Assembly (NCBI GenBank): GCA_963666755.2
Contig: CAXXGW010000009.1
Location: 1,302,001-1,366,000 of the forward strand
From: CAXXOK01 sp963666755
GTDB lineage: Bacteria; Bacillota; Clostridia; Christensenellales; Aristaeellaceae
Length of the DNA stretch: 64,000 nt
Direction: 5' to 3'
Shown piece by piece: positions 40,122 through 48,165 of the stretch; position 1 is the stretch's first letter; every line of letters begins with the position of its first letter. The translations under genes and the position numbers were made by a program. The notes below the pieces were generated by a model. The model searched no databases, was not told where the DNA came from, and was given only the letters and a program-made list of their open reading frames with translations.

Positions 40122-41582
40122 TTATCCCTGATGGATGGGCAGTTCGACCGTGAAGGTCGAGCCATGCCCTTCCTCGCTCTGTACCGATACGGTGCCGCCG
40201 TGCATCAGCACCAGCTGGTTGACAATGCTCAGGCCCAAACCCGTGCCGCCTGTGTCGCGGCTGCGCGCCTTGTCCACCCGATAAAAACGGTCGAAAATAT
40301 GGGGCTGATCCTCCTTGGGGATACCAGGCCCGTTGTCGGCAACGCTCAGTATCGCATCCCGTCCGGAACGGATCAGCCGTACACGGATCAGCCCGCCCTC
40401 CGGCGTATACTTAATCGCGTTATCCATAATGTTGTAGACTACCTGCGTGAGCTTGGCACAGTCGGCGTACATTTCGCAGCTGTCGCCAATTAACAGCTTG
40501 ATATCCTGCCTGCGCTTTTCCGCGACCACGGACAGGCGGTGCACCACATCGGTTACTACATCGGCAAAGCGGAAGGTTTCCCGGTTGAGGCGCATGGTCT
40601 TGCTGTCCATGCTTACCAACGTCAGCAAATCGCTGATAATCAGGTTCAGGCGGTTTATTTCACGGTTGACGTCGGTTAGAAACTCCGTGCGCAGTTCCGC
40701 GTCCATCTCCGGCTGATAGATGATGTTCTCCAGCAGGATTTTCATGGTCGCCAGTGGGGTTTTCAGCTCGTGGCTGGCGTTGGACACAAACTGGTTGCGG
40801 CTTTTATCCAGCAACTCGAGCTTCTCGCTCATCACGTTAAAAGTTTCCGAAAGCCGACGCAGCTCGCCGCTGCCCTTGACCGGCACCCGCACGGACAGAT
40901 CGCCGTGGCCCATGCGCTGGATGCCGCGCGTGAGCGTTACGATCGGGCGGGTAATCACGCGGGAGATAATCAGAGCGATGGCCATGGCCGCCACGGCCGC
41001 CGCGATAAAGTACAGTGCCATGCGGTTTTGCAGGGAGATCAGGCGCGTAAGCATATCCTGAATCGGCGAGGAATATAGTAGTACGCCAACAGTTTTCCCC
41101 TCGAATGTCAGAGCCACGGTGCAGTATCCTACCCACTGCGCGGATGCGTCCAGCGGGGTGAGCAGTGAAAGCAGTGAAAGCGTTTGGCTGGACCCCAGCG
41201 GATGCACCCCATAATCGGCGGTTTTTCCGTTCAGCAAAATGGCGGCGACCTCCGGCAGTTCCATGCGGGTGCCGTTCAGCTGCGCGTAACTGTCTGCCTG
41301 CACTTTACCGGTCGCATCCAGCGCCATCCAGCGGCCGCCCATTTCACCGCCCGCCGATTTCAGCAAACTTTGCACAGTCGGCATATCGGCGGCCAGATAC
41401 GGCGCGGCCACTTCGGTGGCAAGGGTTTCCGCTGCTGCCTGATCGCGGGCGCGCCGATCCGCGAATAAATAATCGCCCACCAGGCTGATGAGCGACGTCG
41501 CTACGGCAAAGTAGCTGACGCCGACCACCAGCAGGAAGGCGAGTACGATTTTCCAGCGGATGGATGTAAACGGGTTGTTAAT
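40122..41582 (-). CDS. Membrane sensor histidine kinase, WalK/PhoR-like
   Basis: 486 aa. One helix at about 11-33, an extracellular sensor region to about 185, second helix 188-210, HAMP linker, and NASHELKTPLATMKI with phospho-His271. The ATPase has NIMDNAIKYTP (N box), DNGPGIPKED and GGTGLGLSIV. The start is unusual: INNPFTSIRWK is the natural start, but the codon is ATT (41580-41582) overlapping the TAA of the response regulator; the nearest in-frame ATG, GTG or TTG is a TTG at about 60 bases upstream. Paired with the OmpR regulator and two GerMN lipoproteins. Confidence 0.85.
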   Translation of the reverse strand: MNNPFTSIRWKIVLAFLLVVGVSYFAVATSLISLVGDYLFADRRARDQAAAETLATEVAAPYLAADMPTVQSLLKSAGGEMGGRWMALDATGKVQADSYAQLNGTRMELPEVAAILLNGKTADYGVHPLGSSQTLSLLSLLTPLDASAQWVGYCTVALTFEGKTVGVLLYSSPIQDMLTRLISLQNRMALYFIAAAVAAMAIALIISRVITRPIVTLTRGIQRMGHGDLSVRVPVKGSGELRRLSETFNVMSEKLELLDKSRNQFVSNASHELKTPLATMKILLENIIYQPEMDAELRTEFLTDVNREINRLNLIISDLLTLVSMDSKTMRLNRETFRFADVVTDVVHRLSVVAEKRRQDIKLLIGDSCEMYADCAKLTQVVYNIMDNAIKYTPEGGLIRVRLIRSGRDAILSVADNGPGIPKEDQPHIFDRFYRVDKARSRDTGGTGLGLSIVNQLVLMHGGTVSVQSEEGHGSTFTVELPIHQG

Positions 41583-42270
41583 CTTTATCGGTGAAATAGT
41601 AGCCCACTCCCCACTTGGTGAAGATGAACTCCGGCTGCGCAGGGTTACGCTCAATTTTTTCCCTGAGCCGGCGGATGTGCACGTCCACCGTACGTGCATC
41701 GCCGGTATAATCGTACTTCCATACGGTTTCCAGCATCGCCTCACGGCTGAAAACCTTGCCCCGGTTATTCACAAACATCTGCAGCAGATCAAATTCCTTG
41801 GCGGTCAGGCGCACATCCTTGCCGCCGAGGGTTACGGTGCGGTTGACGGAGTTGATCTCCATATCATGCACACGGATGATCTTTTTAGTTTCAGTCGGCT
41901 GGGTGCCGCTGGCGCGGCGCATGATGGTTTTGATGCGCGCTTTGACTTCCAGAATGTTAAACGGCTTGGTCATATAATCATCCGCGCCGTATTCCAGCCC
42001 CAGTATTTTGTCGATATGCTCCCCTTTAGCCGTAAGCATAATGATGGGCACATTGCTGTGCTCGCGGATGCGCTGGCATACGGTAATGCCGTCCAGCTTG
42101 GGCAGCATCACGTCCAGCAGAATAAAATCATAATTCCCGGCAAAGAATTTGGCCAGCGCCTCCTCGCCGTCGGCGGCGGCATCGGTCTCGTAGCCTTCCT
42201 GCTCCAACGTATATTTTAATCCCTTGATAATCAAAGGCTCATCGTCTACCAGCAGTATGCGCTTCGCCAT
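41578..42270 (-). CDS. OmpR/PhoB-family response regulator
   Basis: 230 aa. Receiver: VDDEPLIIK with acidic pair at 9-10, phospho-acceptor Asp in ILLDVMLPKLDG (about residue 52), Lys in YMTKPFN. C-terminal winged helix: LTAKEFDLLQMFVNNRGKVFSREAMLETVW and VDVHIRRLREKI. Starts at ATG 42268-42270. First gene of the four-gene operon, behind a consensus promoter; WalR/MtrA-type, but no target site is evident. Confidence 0.95.
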   Translation of the reverse strand: MAKRILLVDDEPLIIKGLKYTLEQEGYETDAAADGEEALAKFFAGNYDFILLDVMLPKLDGITVCQRIREHSNVPIIMLTAKGEHIDKILGLEYGADDYMTKPFNILEVKARIKTIMRRASGTQPTETKKIIRVHDMEINSVNRTVTLGGKDVRLTAKEFDLLQMFVNNRGKVFSREAMLETVWKYDYTGDARTVDVHIRRLREKIERNPAQPEFIFTKWGVGYYFTDKD

Positions 42271-42349
42271 GGGCCTCATCCTTTCGTGGTGACGTAACAA
42301 AACCGTAGCTTCTGTAGGCGTTTTGCGCTTTGACGCTACGTTTACGAAT

Positions 42350-42378
42350 ATTGTAAGGCGAAATGCGCAAAAATGCAA
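42350..42378 (-). promoter_or_regulatory. Promoter of the two-component/GerMN operon
   Basis: Minus strand TTGCAT (42373-42378), 17-bp spacer, TACAAT (42350-42355), about 80 bp before the response-regulator start. Confidence 0.75.
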
Positions 42379-42827
42379 GAGAATTGTTACAAAACTCTGC
42401 AAATTGTTGCGGATCGTCCCTGTTTGCCTTTCTCGTTTATGCAAGCGTATTCAACGCCGCAATGAACAATGCCGATATCCGTTACAAAATGTTTCAAACT
42501 CACATGTTGCGTTTTCTTAAATTTTCGTGCGCAAAAGAATAAAATCGCGGGTTCAAGGTGCGGCTTATCCCGATCATCGCTTCCAAGGCACCGACGGAAG
42601 ATCATGGATGGCAAATTGAATGTTCCTAACCTTTATACTTGCGAATCAAAACAAGCCCCCTGTGAGACCAGTTTTGTCACGGCTGGTTTCGCAAGGAGTC
42701 TGCTAAAAGTGTTTCATGGATCGTTATTATCTTGATGCTCGAAAGCCTGCTTGACAAGCAGTACGCCAGATGATTCAGGTGGAGATGCAATCAGAGTTGG
42801 CCGCGTGGTGATCCTATCGCGCTGTGC
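42379..42827. other. Intergenic region without a supported gene
   Basis: About 450 bp before the HAD gene's 3' end. It is AT-rich. A plus-strand frame at 42469-42735 lacks a ribosome site and a recognisable product. Short inverted repeats (ACCAG/CTGGT near 42667, CTGCTTG/CAAGCAG near 42748) may be transcript ends or remnants. Nothing else seen. Confidence 0.45.
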
Positions 42828-43667
42828 TCAGCATTGCGGCTCTAACGGCAGTGCGTAGCGGCGAATGGCAGCCGCCACTCCGTTCTGTTCGTTGGTGAGC
42901 GTGGTGTGGCGCGCCGTTTGTTTGATACGCTCCGAGGCGTTCCCCATCGCTACCCCGCAACCAGCAAAGGCGATCATCTCCAGATCGTTATCATAATCCC
43001 CCAGCGCCATCACCTGTGCAGCGGGCACCTGCAAGCGTGTAGCCAGCTCCTTTAAGGCGGTGCCCTTGCCCACACCATCGGGCATCAGTTCCAGATTATC
43101 CGACCAGGACGATGTCACAGTAATGCCTGCGATGGGCAATAGTTCCTGCCGAACGCGTTCCAGGCGCGGGGAGCGATCTTCATCGATGTAGACGAATTTA
43201 CAGATGCCTTCCGGCAGATAACGCCTGAGCGCTTCCTCGCCGTAGGCGTAGGCGTCTGCGTTGCCGCGCGCCACGTAGGTGCCCCAGTTCAACCGATGTG
43301 TTGAGGGGCTGTTTTCCAGCACAATGACCCGTTCCGCCTGAAAGCAGGCAAAGGTTACCTGATTGCGCAGCAGTACGGCCAATACTTTCCGGGCCACCTC
43401 ATCCGGCACGGTATGCACGGCATAAGGCTTTCCGTGCGGCGTATCCAGACAGCAGGCGCCGTTCAACGCCAAAACGTGGCACGAATCCAACCCCGCATCG
43501 CTGGCAAAGTAACTGATATCCGCTGCGCTGCGGCCGCTGCAGATTGCAAGGTGAATGCCTTTTTGTGCCGCCTCCCGAAGGACGGTCAAATTTTCTTCCG
43601 GGATGGCCTGCCGTTGATCAAGCAGCGTACCGTCCATATCCATGGCAATCAAACGAATTGAATGCAT
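42828..43667 (-). CDS. Cof-type HAD phosphatase
   Basis: 279 aa cytoplasmic HAD-IIB sugar-phosphate or nucleotide phosphatase. AMDMDGTLLD carries the nucleophile DxD, the Lys is in GVGKGTALKEL and MALGDYDNDLEMIAFAG the acidic GDxxND motif; AVMGNA-like VAMGNASERIK follows. ATG 43665-43667 has AGGAG upstream and follows the pseudouridine synthase by 7 bp, so they are coupled. Substrate not predictable. Confidence 0.93.
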   Translation of the reverse strand: MHSIRLIAMDMDGTLLDQRQAIPEENLTVLREAAQKGIHLAICSGRSAADISYFASDAGLDSCHVLALNGACCLDTPHGKPYAVHTVPDEVARKVLAVLLRNQVTFACFQAERVIVLENSPSTHRLNWGTYVARGNADAYAYGEEALRRYLPEGICKFVYIDEDRSPRLERVRQELLPIAGITVTSSWSDNLELMPDGVGKGTALKELATRLQVPAAQVMALGDYDNDLEMIAFAGCGVAMGNASERIKQTARHTTLTNEQNGVAAAIRRYALPLEPQC

Positions 43668-43674
43668 ATTACTC

Positions 43675-44538
43675 CTAAAACTTCGGCTCCAGCGCAAAGT
43701 GCAGATCGTTCAGGTAGGCCCACGGCCCTTCCATTTGGAAGGAGAGCTCCGTGGCGGTCAGCATGAGCCGCCTGGCACGGTGCAAACGGTTGAAGGCGCG
43801 GTCGCCGTATTTATCGTCCCCTAGAACGGGGTGTCCGAGGTGCGCCATCTGGGCGCGAATCTGGTGTGTGCGGCCGGTGTGCAGCGTAATTTCCAACCGA
43901 CTTACCTCGCCCGCGGCCAGTGTGCGGTAGGCGGTGCGAATCGGCAGGGCTCCCTGTGCGGGCCGATCCAGAATCCGCACCCGGGCAAGGCGTGCATCCT
44001 TAAGCAGGTAAGCCTGCAGGTCTGCCTCAGGCGGTTGGGGCGAGCCGCGCACCAGACATTGATAGCGCTTGGATACACGCTTTTCACGAAACGCCTGCTC
44101 CACGACGGCGCGGGTTGCCTCGTCCTTGGCAAGGAGCAGGAGGCCATCCGTCGGGTTATCCAGCCGGTGGCAAGGCAGAGGCGGCGCTGAAAGCCGGTCG
44201 GCGCAGCCGTGATACAGCCACGCCCCGACGGTCAGCCCGCCTTTTTCATCCGCCTCGCAGGATACCCCTGCGGGTTTATCAATCACCATCAGATGCGCAT
44301 CCTCATACAGGATCCGGGGCGCCAGCAGCGCCTCCTCCTGCGGGAGGTATACGGCTACCGTAGCGCCCGGCGACGGTGCCGCCTCACGGGGCACACGCAC
44401 ACCGTCCATCTTCACATCGCGCTTGGCAAACGCATCGCGCAGGGCGCGTTCCGGCACCTGCGGCAGCATCCTGCGCGTGAGGGCCCAAAGTCGCTCATCC
44501 GTGACGTTTGCGGGCACAATGTAGGTTTCCAGCTTCAC
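43675..44538 (-). CDS. RluA-family pseudouridine synthase
   Basis: 287 aa. CHRLDNPTDGLLLLAKDEATR contains the RluA catalytic motif (HRLDxxTSG variant with the catalytic Asp). An S4-like RNA-binding start (RDAFAKRDVKMDGVRV) precedes it; LHTGRTHQIRAQMAHLGHPVLGDDKYG is the second conserved block. GTG 44536-44538 is used for GGGGGA six bases upstream. Which RNA position is modified cannot be told. Confidence 0.93.
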   Translation of the reverse strand: MKLETYIVPANVTDERLWALTRRMLPQVPERALRDAFAKRDVKMDGVRVPREAAPSPGATVAVYLPQEEALLAPRILYEDAHLMVIDKPAGVSCEADEKGGLTVGAWLYHGCADRLSAPPLPCHRLDNPTDGLLLLAKDEATRAVVEQAFREKRVSKRYQCLVRGSPQPPEADLQAYLLKDARLARVRILDRPAQGALPIRTAYRTLAAGEVSRLEITLHTGRTHQIRAQMAHLGHPVLGDDKYGDRAFNRLHRARRLMLTATELSFQMEGPWAYLNDLHFALEPKF

Positions 44539-44551
44539 GCGCAATCCCCCG

Positions 44552-45598
44552 TCAGTGCCGCAGGTTGGCGTTCATGCCAATCCAATGCGGCGTGTTGTCG
44601 TACAGCCCCTTGAGCGCCACGCGCATCACGGGGGTGGGGCGCACGCAAAGCATGGAGGCCATCACTTCATCCATCTGCTCGAGGCTTACGCCCTGCTTGG
44701 CCAGCAGGCGCAAATCCTCGGCAGCTTCGTCGGCCTCCCATTCGGGGCGCATGGAGCCTTCCAGCGCGGCACACATGGCTTCATGCAGCGGCACTTCTTC
44801 CGGCAGAAGCTCGTTCATACCCCCGGCCAGTGCTTCTTCACTCAGGTTCAGCGTGATCTCATCCCCCAGACCGGTAGCGTGAATCAGCCGGGCCGGATCG
44901 GCCAGCCCCGGGTGCACAAGCACCACCGAGCGCCCGGGGCCGTCGATGTATTCGAAGGTTGCTTTCAGGTACCGGTAGGCCAGATTGGTAGCCAGACGGC
45001 TTTTACTACGGATAACGTCTTTCAGAAAAAACGCGACTGGCGGATCGGAGTGTAAAAAACCGACGATGTATAGCAGGCCGTGGATGGTGGCATCGTAGCG
45101 GAACTTGCGAGCCTTGACCTCCGCGTAAAGCGGATTGTTATAGGCCTGCAGCAGCGGTTCCATGAGCGGTTCCGCCAGTTCCAGCGTCCAAAGCTCGCCA
45201 TCGGCGCTGAACGTACACCAAAGCCTGCGTGCCAGCGCCTCGGCAGCGTCAATTTCATCCCAGCTGGTGGAGGAAAGCCGCCCGTCGCTCAGTAGAAGCC
45301 GTTCCAGCAACGTCCCTTCGCCAATGGAGAGGAACAGCGCTTCCAGCGGCAATGCGCTTCGCACCTTGCCGCGCAGCCCCGCCAGCGTCGCCAACCCCTC
45401 GTTGCCCGGTTCATGCTGATAAAAAGAGCTTTCCAGCAGCGTCTGCGCCTGCGCATCGGTAGCCAGCGGCGAAAACAGCCCGATTGCGGGTAAGGCGGAC
45501 AAGCGGCGCTCGCAGGCTTCGTATTGCTTTTCCCGCAGGACGCTCATGGTCTTTTCCGCCCATTCCGATTCATGCACCGCGTTGGCTTCTCTAAGCAC
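44552..45598 (-). CDS. Uncharacterised 348-aa protein
   Basis: Soluble acidic protein, family not recognised. No membrane segment, signal peptide, nucleotide motif or repeats are seen. It is leucine- and alanine-rich with helical character and a few conserved-looking stretches (FRYDATIHGLLYIVGFLHS, DGPGRSVVLVHPGL). GTG 45596-45598 lies seven bases after GGGAGG. It sits between ilvE (33 bp) and the pseudouridine synthase (13 bp) on one strand, so it is part of the same transcript. Function unknown. Confidence 0.7.
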   Translation of the reverse strand: MLREANAVHESEWAEKTMSVLREKQYEACERRLSALPAIGLFSPLATDAQAQTLLESSFYQHEPGNEGLATLAGLRGKVRSALPLEALFLSIGEGTLLERLLLSDGRLSSTSWDEIDAAEALARRLWCTFSADGELWTLELAEPLMEPLLQAYNNPLYAEVKARKFRYDATIHGLLYIVGFLHSDPPVAFFLKDVIRSKSRLATNLAYRYLKATFEYIDGPGRSVVLVHPGLADPARLIHATGLGDEITLNLSEEALAGGMNELLPEEVPLHEAMCAALEGSMRPEWEADEAAEDLRLLAKQGVSLEQMDEVMASMLCVRPTPVMRVALKGLYDNTPHWIGMNANLRH

Positions 45599-45631
45599 GT
45601 CTATCCTCCCTGCCGTTCACTGCCGGTTTTC

Positions 45632-46699
45632 TTAAAGGCTTGTAATCCATCCGAAGGGATCCGGCAACTTCCCGTACTGGATGCCGGTGAGCGTATCGTA
45701 CAGCTTCTGGGTGATCTTGCCGATGTTGCCGTCGCCGACCGTCACTTCTTGATCGCGGTATGCGATGCGGTTGACCGGCGACACCACCGCGGCGGTGCCG
45801 GTGCCGAAAGCCTCGGTCACTTTGCCGTCGCGCGCGTCCTGCATGATATCTTCAATCGCAAGGCGTTTCTCTTCGGCTTCGTAGCCCATCTGGTGGGCCA
45901 GCTTCAGCACGCTGTCGCGGGTGATGCCGGGCAGGATGCTGCCGTTGAGCATCGGGGTGACAATTTTGCGATCCTCATACACAAACATCATGTTCATGGA
46001 GCCGACTTCTTCAATGTAGCGCTGCTCTACGCCGTCCAGCCACAGCACCTGCGCATAGCCCGCGTGCTTGGCCTTGGAGCCTGCCAGAATGCTGGCCGCA
46101 TAGTTGCCGCCGGTCTTGGCGAAGCCAACGCCGCCGCGCACAGCGCGCACCAGCTGATCCTCCACATAGATGGCGACCGGCGCAAGGCCGCTGGCATAAT
46201 AGGCGCCGCTGGGGCTGAGCAGAATGTAGAACATGTAACGCTGCGCGGCCGAAACGCCCAGCGCCGCATCGGTGGCAATCATCGTGGGGCGGATGTAAAG
46301 GGACGTGCCCTCCTTATGGGGCGTCCATTCCTTATCGGCGGACAGCAGCGCCATAAGCCCGTCCATGCACAGCTCCACTGGAATCTGCGCCATGCCCATG
46401 CGCTCGGCGGAGCGGTTCATGCGCTCAAAATTGTCCTGAATGCGGAAAAGATTAAAGCCTTTGTCCGTACGGTAGCACTTGGCGCCTTCGAAAATTTCCT
46501 GCCCGTAATGCAGCACCGAGCAGGCGGGGTCCAGCGACAGATTGCCGTAGGGGATCACGCGCGCGTCGTACCAGCCACGGCCCTCCTGATAGTCGATCAG
46601 CAGCATATGGTCGCTGAAAATCTTGCCGAACCCCAGCTTGCTTTCGTCGGTCGGTTTCGCCTTGCTCTGGCTTGCCTTGTGCATCTGAATGTCGTACAT
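45632..46699 (-). CDS. ilvE: Branched-chain amino-acid aminotransferase
   Basis: PLP transaminase of Ile, Leu and Val synthesis and breakdown, 355 aa. Class IV signatures: EIFEGAKCYR, the PLP Lys in VGFAKTGGNYAAS, EVGSMNMMFVYED and TPMLNGSILPGITRDSVL, GTGTAAVVSPV. ATG 46697-46699 has GGAGGAGAG. First gene of a run with the orphan, pseudouridine synthase and HAD genes, behind its own promoter. Confidence 0.96.
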   Translation of the reverse strand: MYDIQMHKASQSKAKPTDESKLGFGKIFSDHMLLIDYQEGRGWYDARVIPYGNLSLDPACSVLHYGQEIFEGAKCYRTDKGFNLFRIQDNFERMNRSAERMGMAQIPVELCMDGLMALLSADKEWTPHKEGTSLYIRPTMIATDAALGVSAAQRYMFYILLSPSGAYYASGLAPVAIYVEDQLVRAVRGGVGFAKTGGNYAASILAGSKAKHAGYAQVLWLDGVEQRYIEEVGSMNMMFVYEDRKIVTPMLNGSILPGITRDSVLKLAHQMGYEAEEKRLAIEDIMQDARDGKVTEAFGTGTAAVVSPVNRIAYRDQEVTVGDGNIGKITQKLYDTLTGIQYGKLPDPFGWITSL

Positions 46700-46761
46700 G
46701 CTCTCTCTCCTCCGCCCATCTTTCTTGCCAACAAGCCGGCCGTGCCGGGATGCTTAGTGTT

Positions 46762-46789
46762 ATTATAGACGCTCAGGCTTATCTGTCAA
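46762..46789 (-). promoter_or_regulatory. Promoter of ilvE
   Basis: Minus strand TTGACA (46784-46789), 16-bp spacer, TATAAT (46762-46767). Confidence 0.8.
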
Positions 46790-46823
46790 GGCTTTGGGCG
46801 CGCCGACGTCTATTTTTCCACAC

Positions 46824-47948
46824 TTACGCTTCGGTTGGCAGCGCAACGGTGTAGAGGTTTCCGGTTTCATCCGGGGTAAAGGTGATGCCGGTCAATTCCG
46901 TGACCACCGTCATCGGTAAATAGAACATGCCGTCCAGCAGGCGCGCGTCCCGAATCGAGAGCACCTGCGGGGTCTGGTTTTTCTGCACCTCGAGGTTGAT
47001 TACGGCACCCTCCGCATCCACCGCGTAATTGATCTGGTAAATATCCTTGGCAATGGTAAAGGCGATTTCCACCGTATCCGTGTTTGCGCCCGGGATCAGG
47101 GTATTCCCCATCGCACGCAGCAGTTCCAGCAGCGGCACGTAGGTAACTTCACCCACCTGCAGCGGGTGCAGAAGCGCGGGCGTCGCTTCGGGTGCCAGCG
47201 TGGCCTGCATAACCGGCGCGAGCGGCGCGGCATCAGCAGCAAGCACAAAGGTTTTTTCCACAAGCAGCACCGGCTCGGGGTTGGGGGTTGCCGTCATGGT
47301 TGTTTCAGGTGTTGCGGTTGGCGCCGTAGTCGGTGCGTCCGTACTCTCGGCTGTGCTCAGGGCACTGGCCTGCAGGGCGCCCGCGGTGGGCAACTCTGTT
47401 TGCGTCGGCGCGGGCGTTGCGGTGGGCACAAAGGTCGGCGCGGGCGTAAGCGTAGCCGGAGGCGTCGTCTGCGCGGCGGAAGGGCCGGGCGTGCTGGATG
47501 CGGTCGGCGTTGTGCTGACGTCCGGCGGCGCGAGTACCACATCTTCGCTTTCGTAAAGCACGGTCAGCGTCCGTTTGCCCGCGATCCCATCCACGGACAG
47601 CCCCTGATAGTACTGGAAGCGCTCCACGGCGCGGCGGGTCTGGTTGCCAAATACGCCATCCACCTCGCCGGTAAAATACCCCAGTTCCGCCAGCCTTCGT
47701 TGCAGCGTTTTTACGGAATCCCCCTTATCGCCCACCTTCACGGTCTTGTAGGCGGTATTGGGTGTGATGTCCGGCGTGGGCACGGGGGTTGGCGTTGGGC
47801 TGGCCGTCGGCGTTGCCGAAGCGGCCACGGCTGTCGCCGTAGGCGCAGGGGTAGGCGTTTGCGGGACGAGCGAAGGATCCGGCGCCGTCTGCACAGATGC
47901 GACGAACACCATCGTTAGGTACACCAGCAGGGTTTTGAGCAGATCCAT
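46824..47948 (-). CDS. Peptidoglycan-binding domain protein with low-complexity linkers
   Basis: Exported protein, 374 aa. A hydrophobic N-terminus (LLKTLLVYLTMVFVASVQT) serves as signal. Residues 70-133 form a PG_binding_1 domain (VGDKGDSVKTLQRRLAELGYFTGEVDGVFGNQT region). Two Thr/Pro/Ala-rich linkers flank it, at about 28-65 and 140-230. The C-terminal 120 residues (PLQVGEVTYVPLLELLRAMG and RDARLLDGMFYLPMTVV) resemble copper-amine-oxidase-like wall domains. GGAGGAGCG precedes the ATG. No catalytic domain; a wall-attachment protein by inference. Confidence 0.8.
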   Translation of the reverse strand: MDLLKTLLVYLTMVFVASVQTAPDPSLVPQTPTPAPTATAVAASATPTASPTPTPVPTPDITPNTAYKTVKVGDKGDSVKTLQRRLAELGYFTGEVDGVFGNQTRRAVERFQYYQGLSVDGIAGKRTLTVLYESEDVVLAPPDVSTTPTASSTPGPSAAQTTPPATLTPAPTFVPTATPAPTQTELPTAGALQASALSTAESTDAPTTAPTATPETTMTATPNPEPVLLVEKTFVLAADAAPLAPVMQATLAPEATPALLHPLQVGEVTYVPLLELLRAMGNTLIPGANTDTVEIAFTIAKDIYQINYAVDAEGAVINLEVQKNQTPQVLSIRDARLLDGMFYLPMTVVTELTGITFTPDETGNLYTVALPTEA

Positions 47949-47986
47949 GGTCGCTCCTCCTTCGCTGTCGGTTCACAGACATTGTA

Positions 47987-48016
47987 ATTATACCACGGAT
48001 GTTCCCGCTTTCGCAA
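47987..48016 (-). promoter_or_regulatory. Promoter of the peptidoglycan-binding gene
   Basis: TTGCGA (48011-48016), 18-bp spacer, TATAAT (47987-47992) on the minus strand. Confidence 0.65.
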
Positions 48017-48106
48017 TCCGTGCCATGGATGCGGAATGCTTGTCGGGGGTGCGTAAACCCTGCCCTGATCGGTTTTTGATAGCCATTACGGGAGGAAATG
48101 TTCCCC

Positions 48107-48142
48107 AAAAAACGTCCGTTCTGTTTTCATACAGAACGGACG
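48107..48142 (-). terminator. Terminator of the large membrane protein gene
   Basis: Perfect 11-bp stem CGTCCGTTCTG/CAGAACGGACG (48113-48123 with 48132-48142), followed on the minus strand by TTTTTTGG. Confidence 0.9.
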
Positions 48143-48165
48143 CCTTGAGGGAGACCCCTTTCCCC

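Noticed and set aside
42469..42735. Open frame of 88 codons in the 42.4-42.8 kb intergenic
   Set aside because: No ribosome site, no conserved-looking features, biased composition.
45524..46768. Plus-strand open frame opposite ilvE
   Set aside because: Covers a certain gene on the other strand; the product has no recognisable domain.
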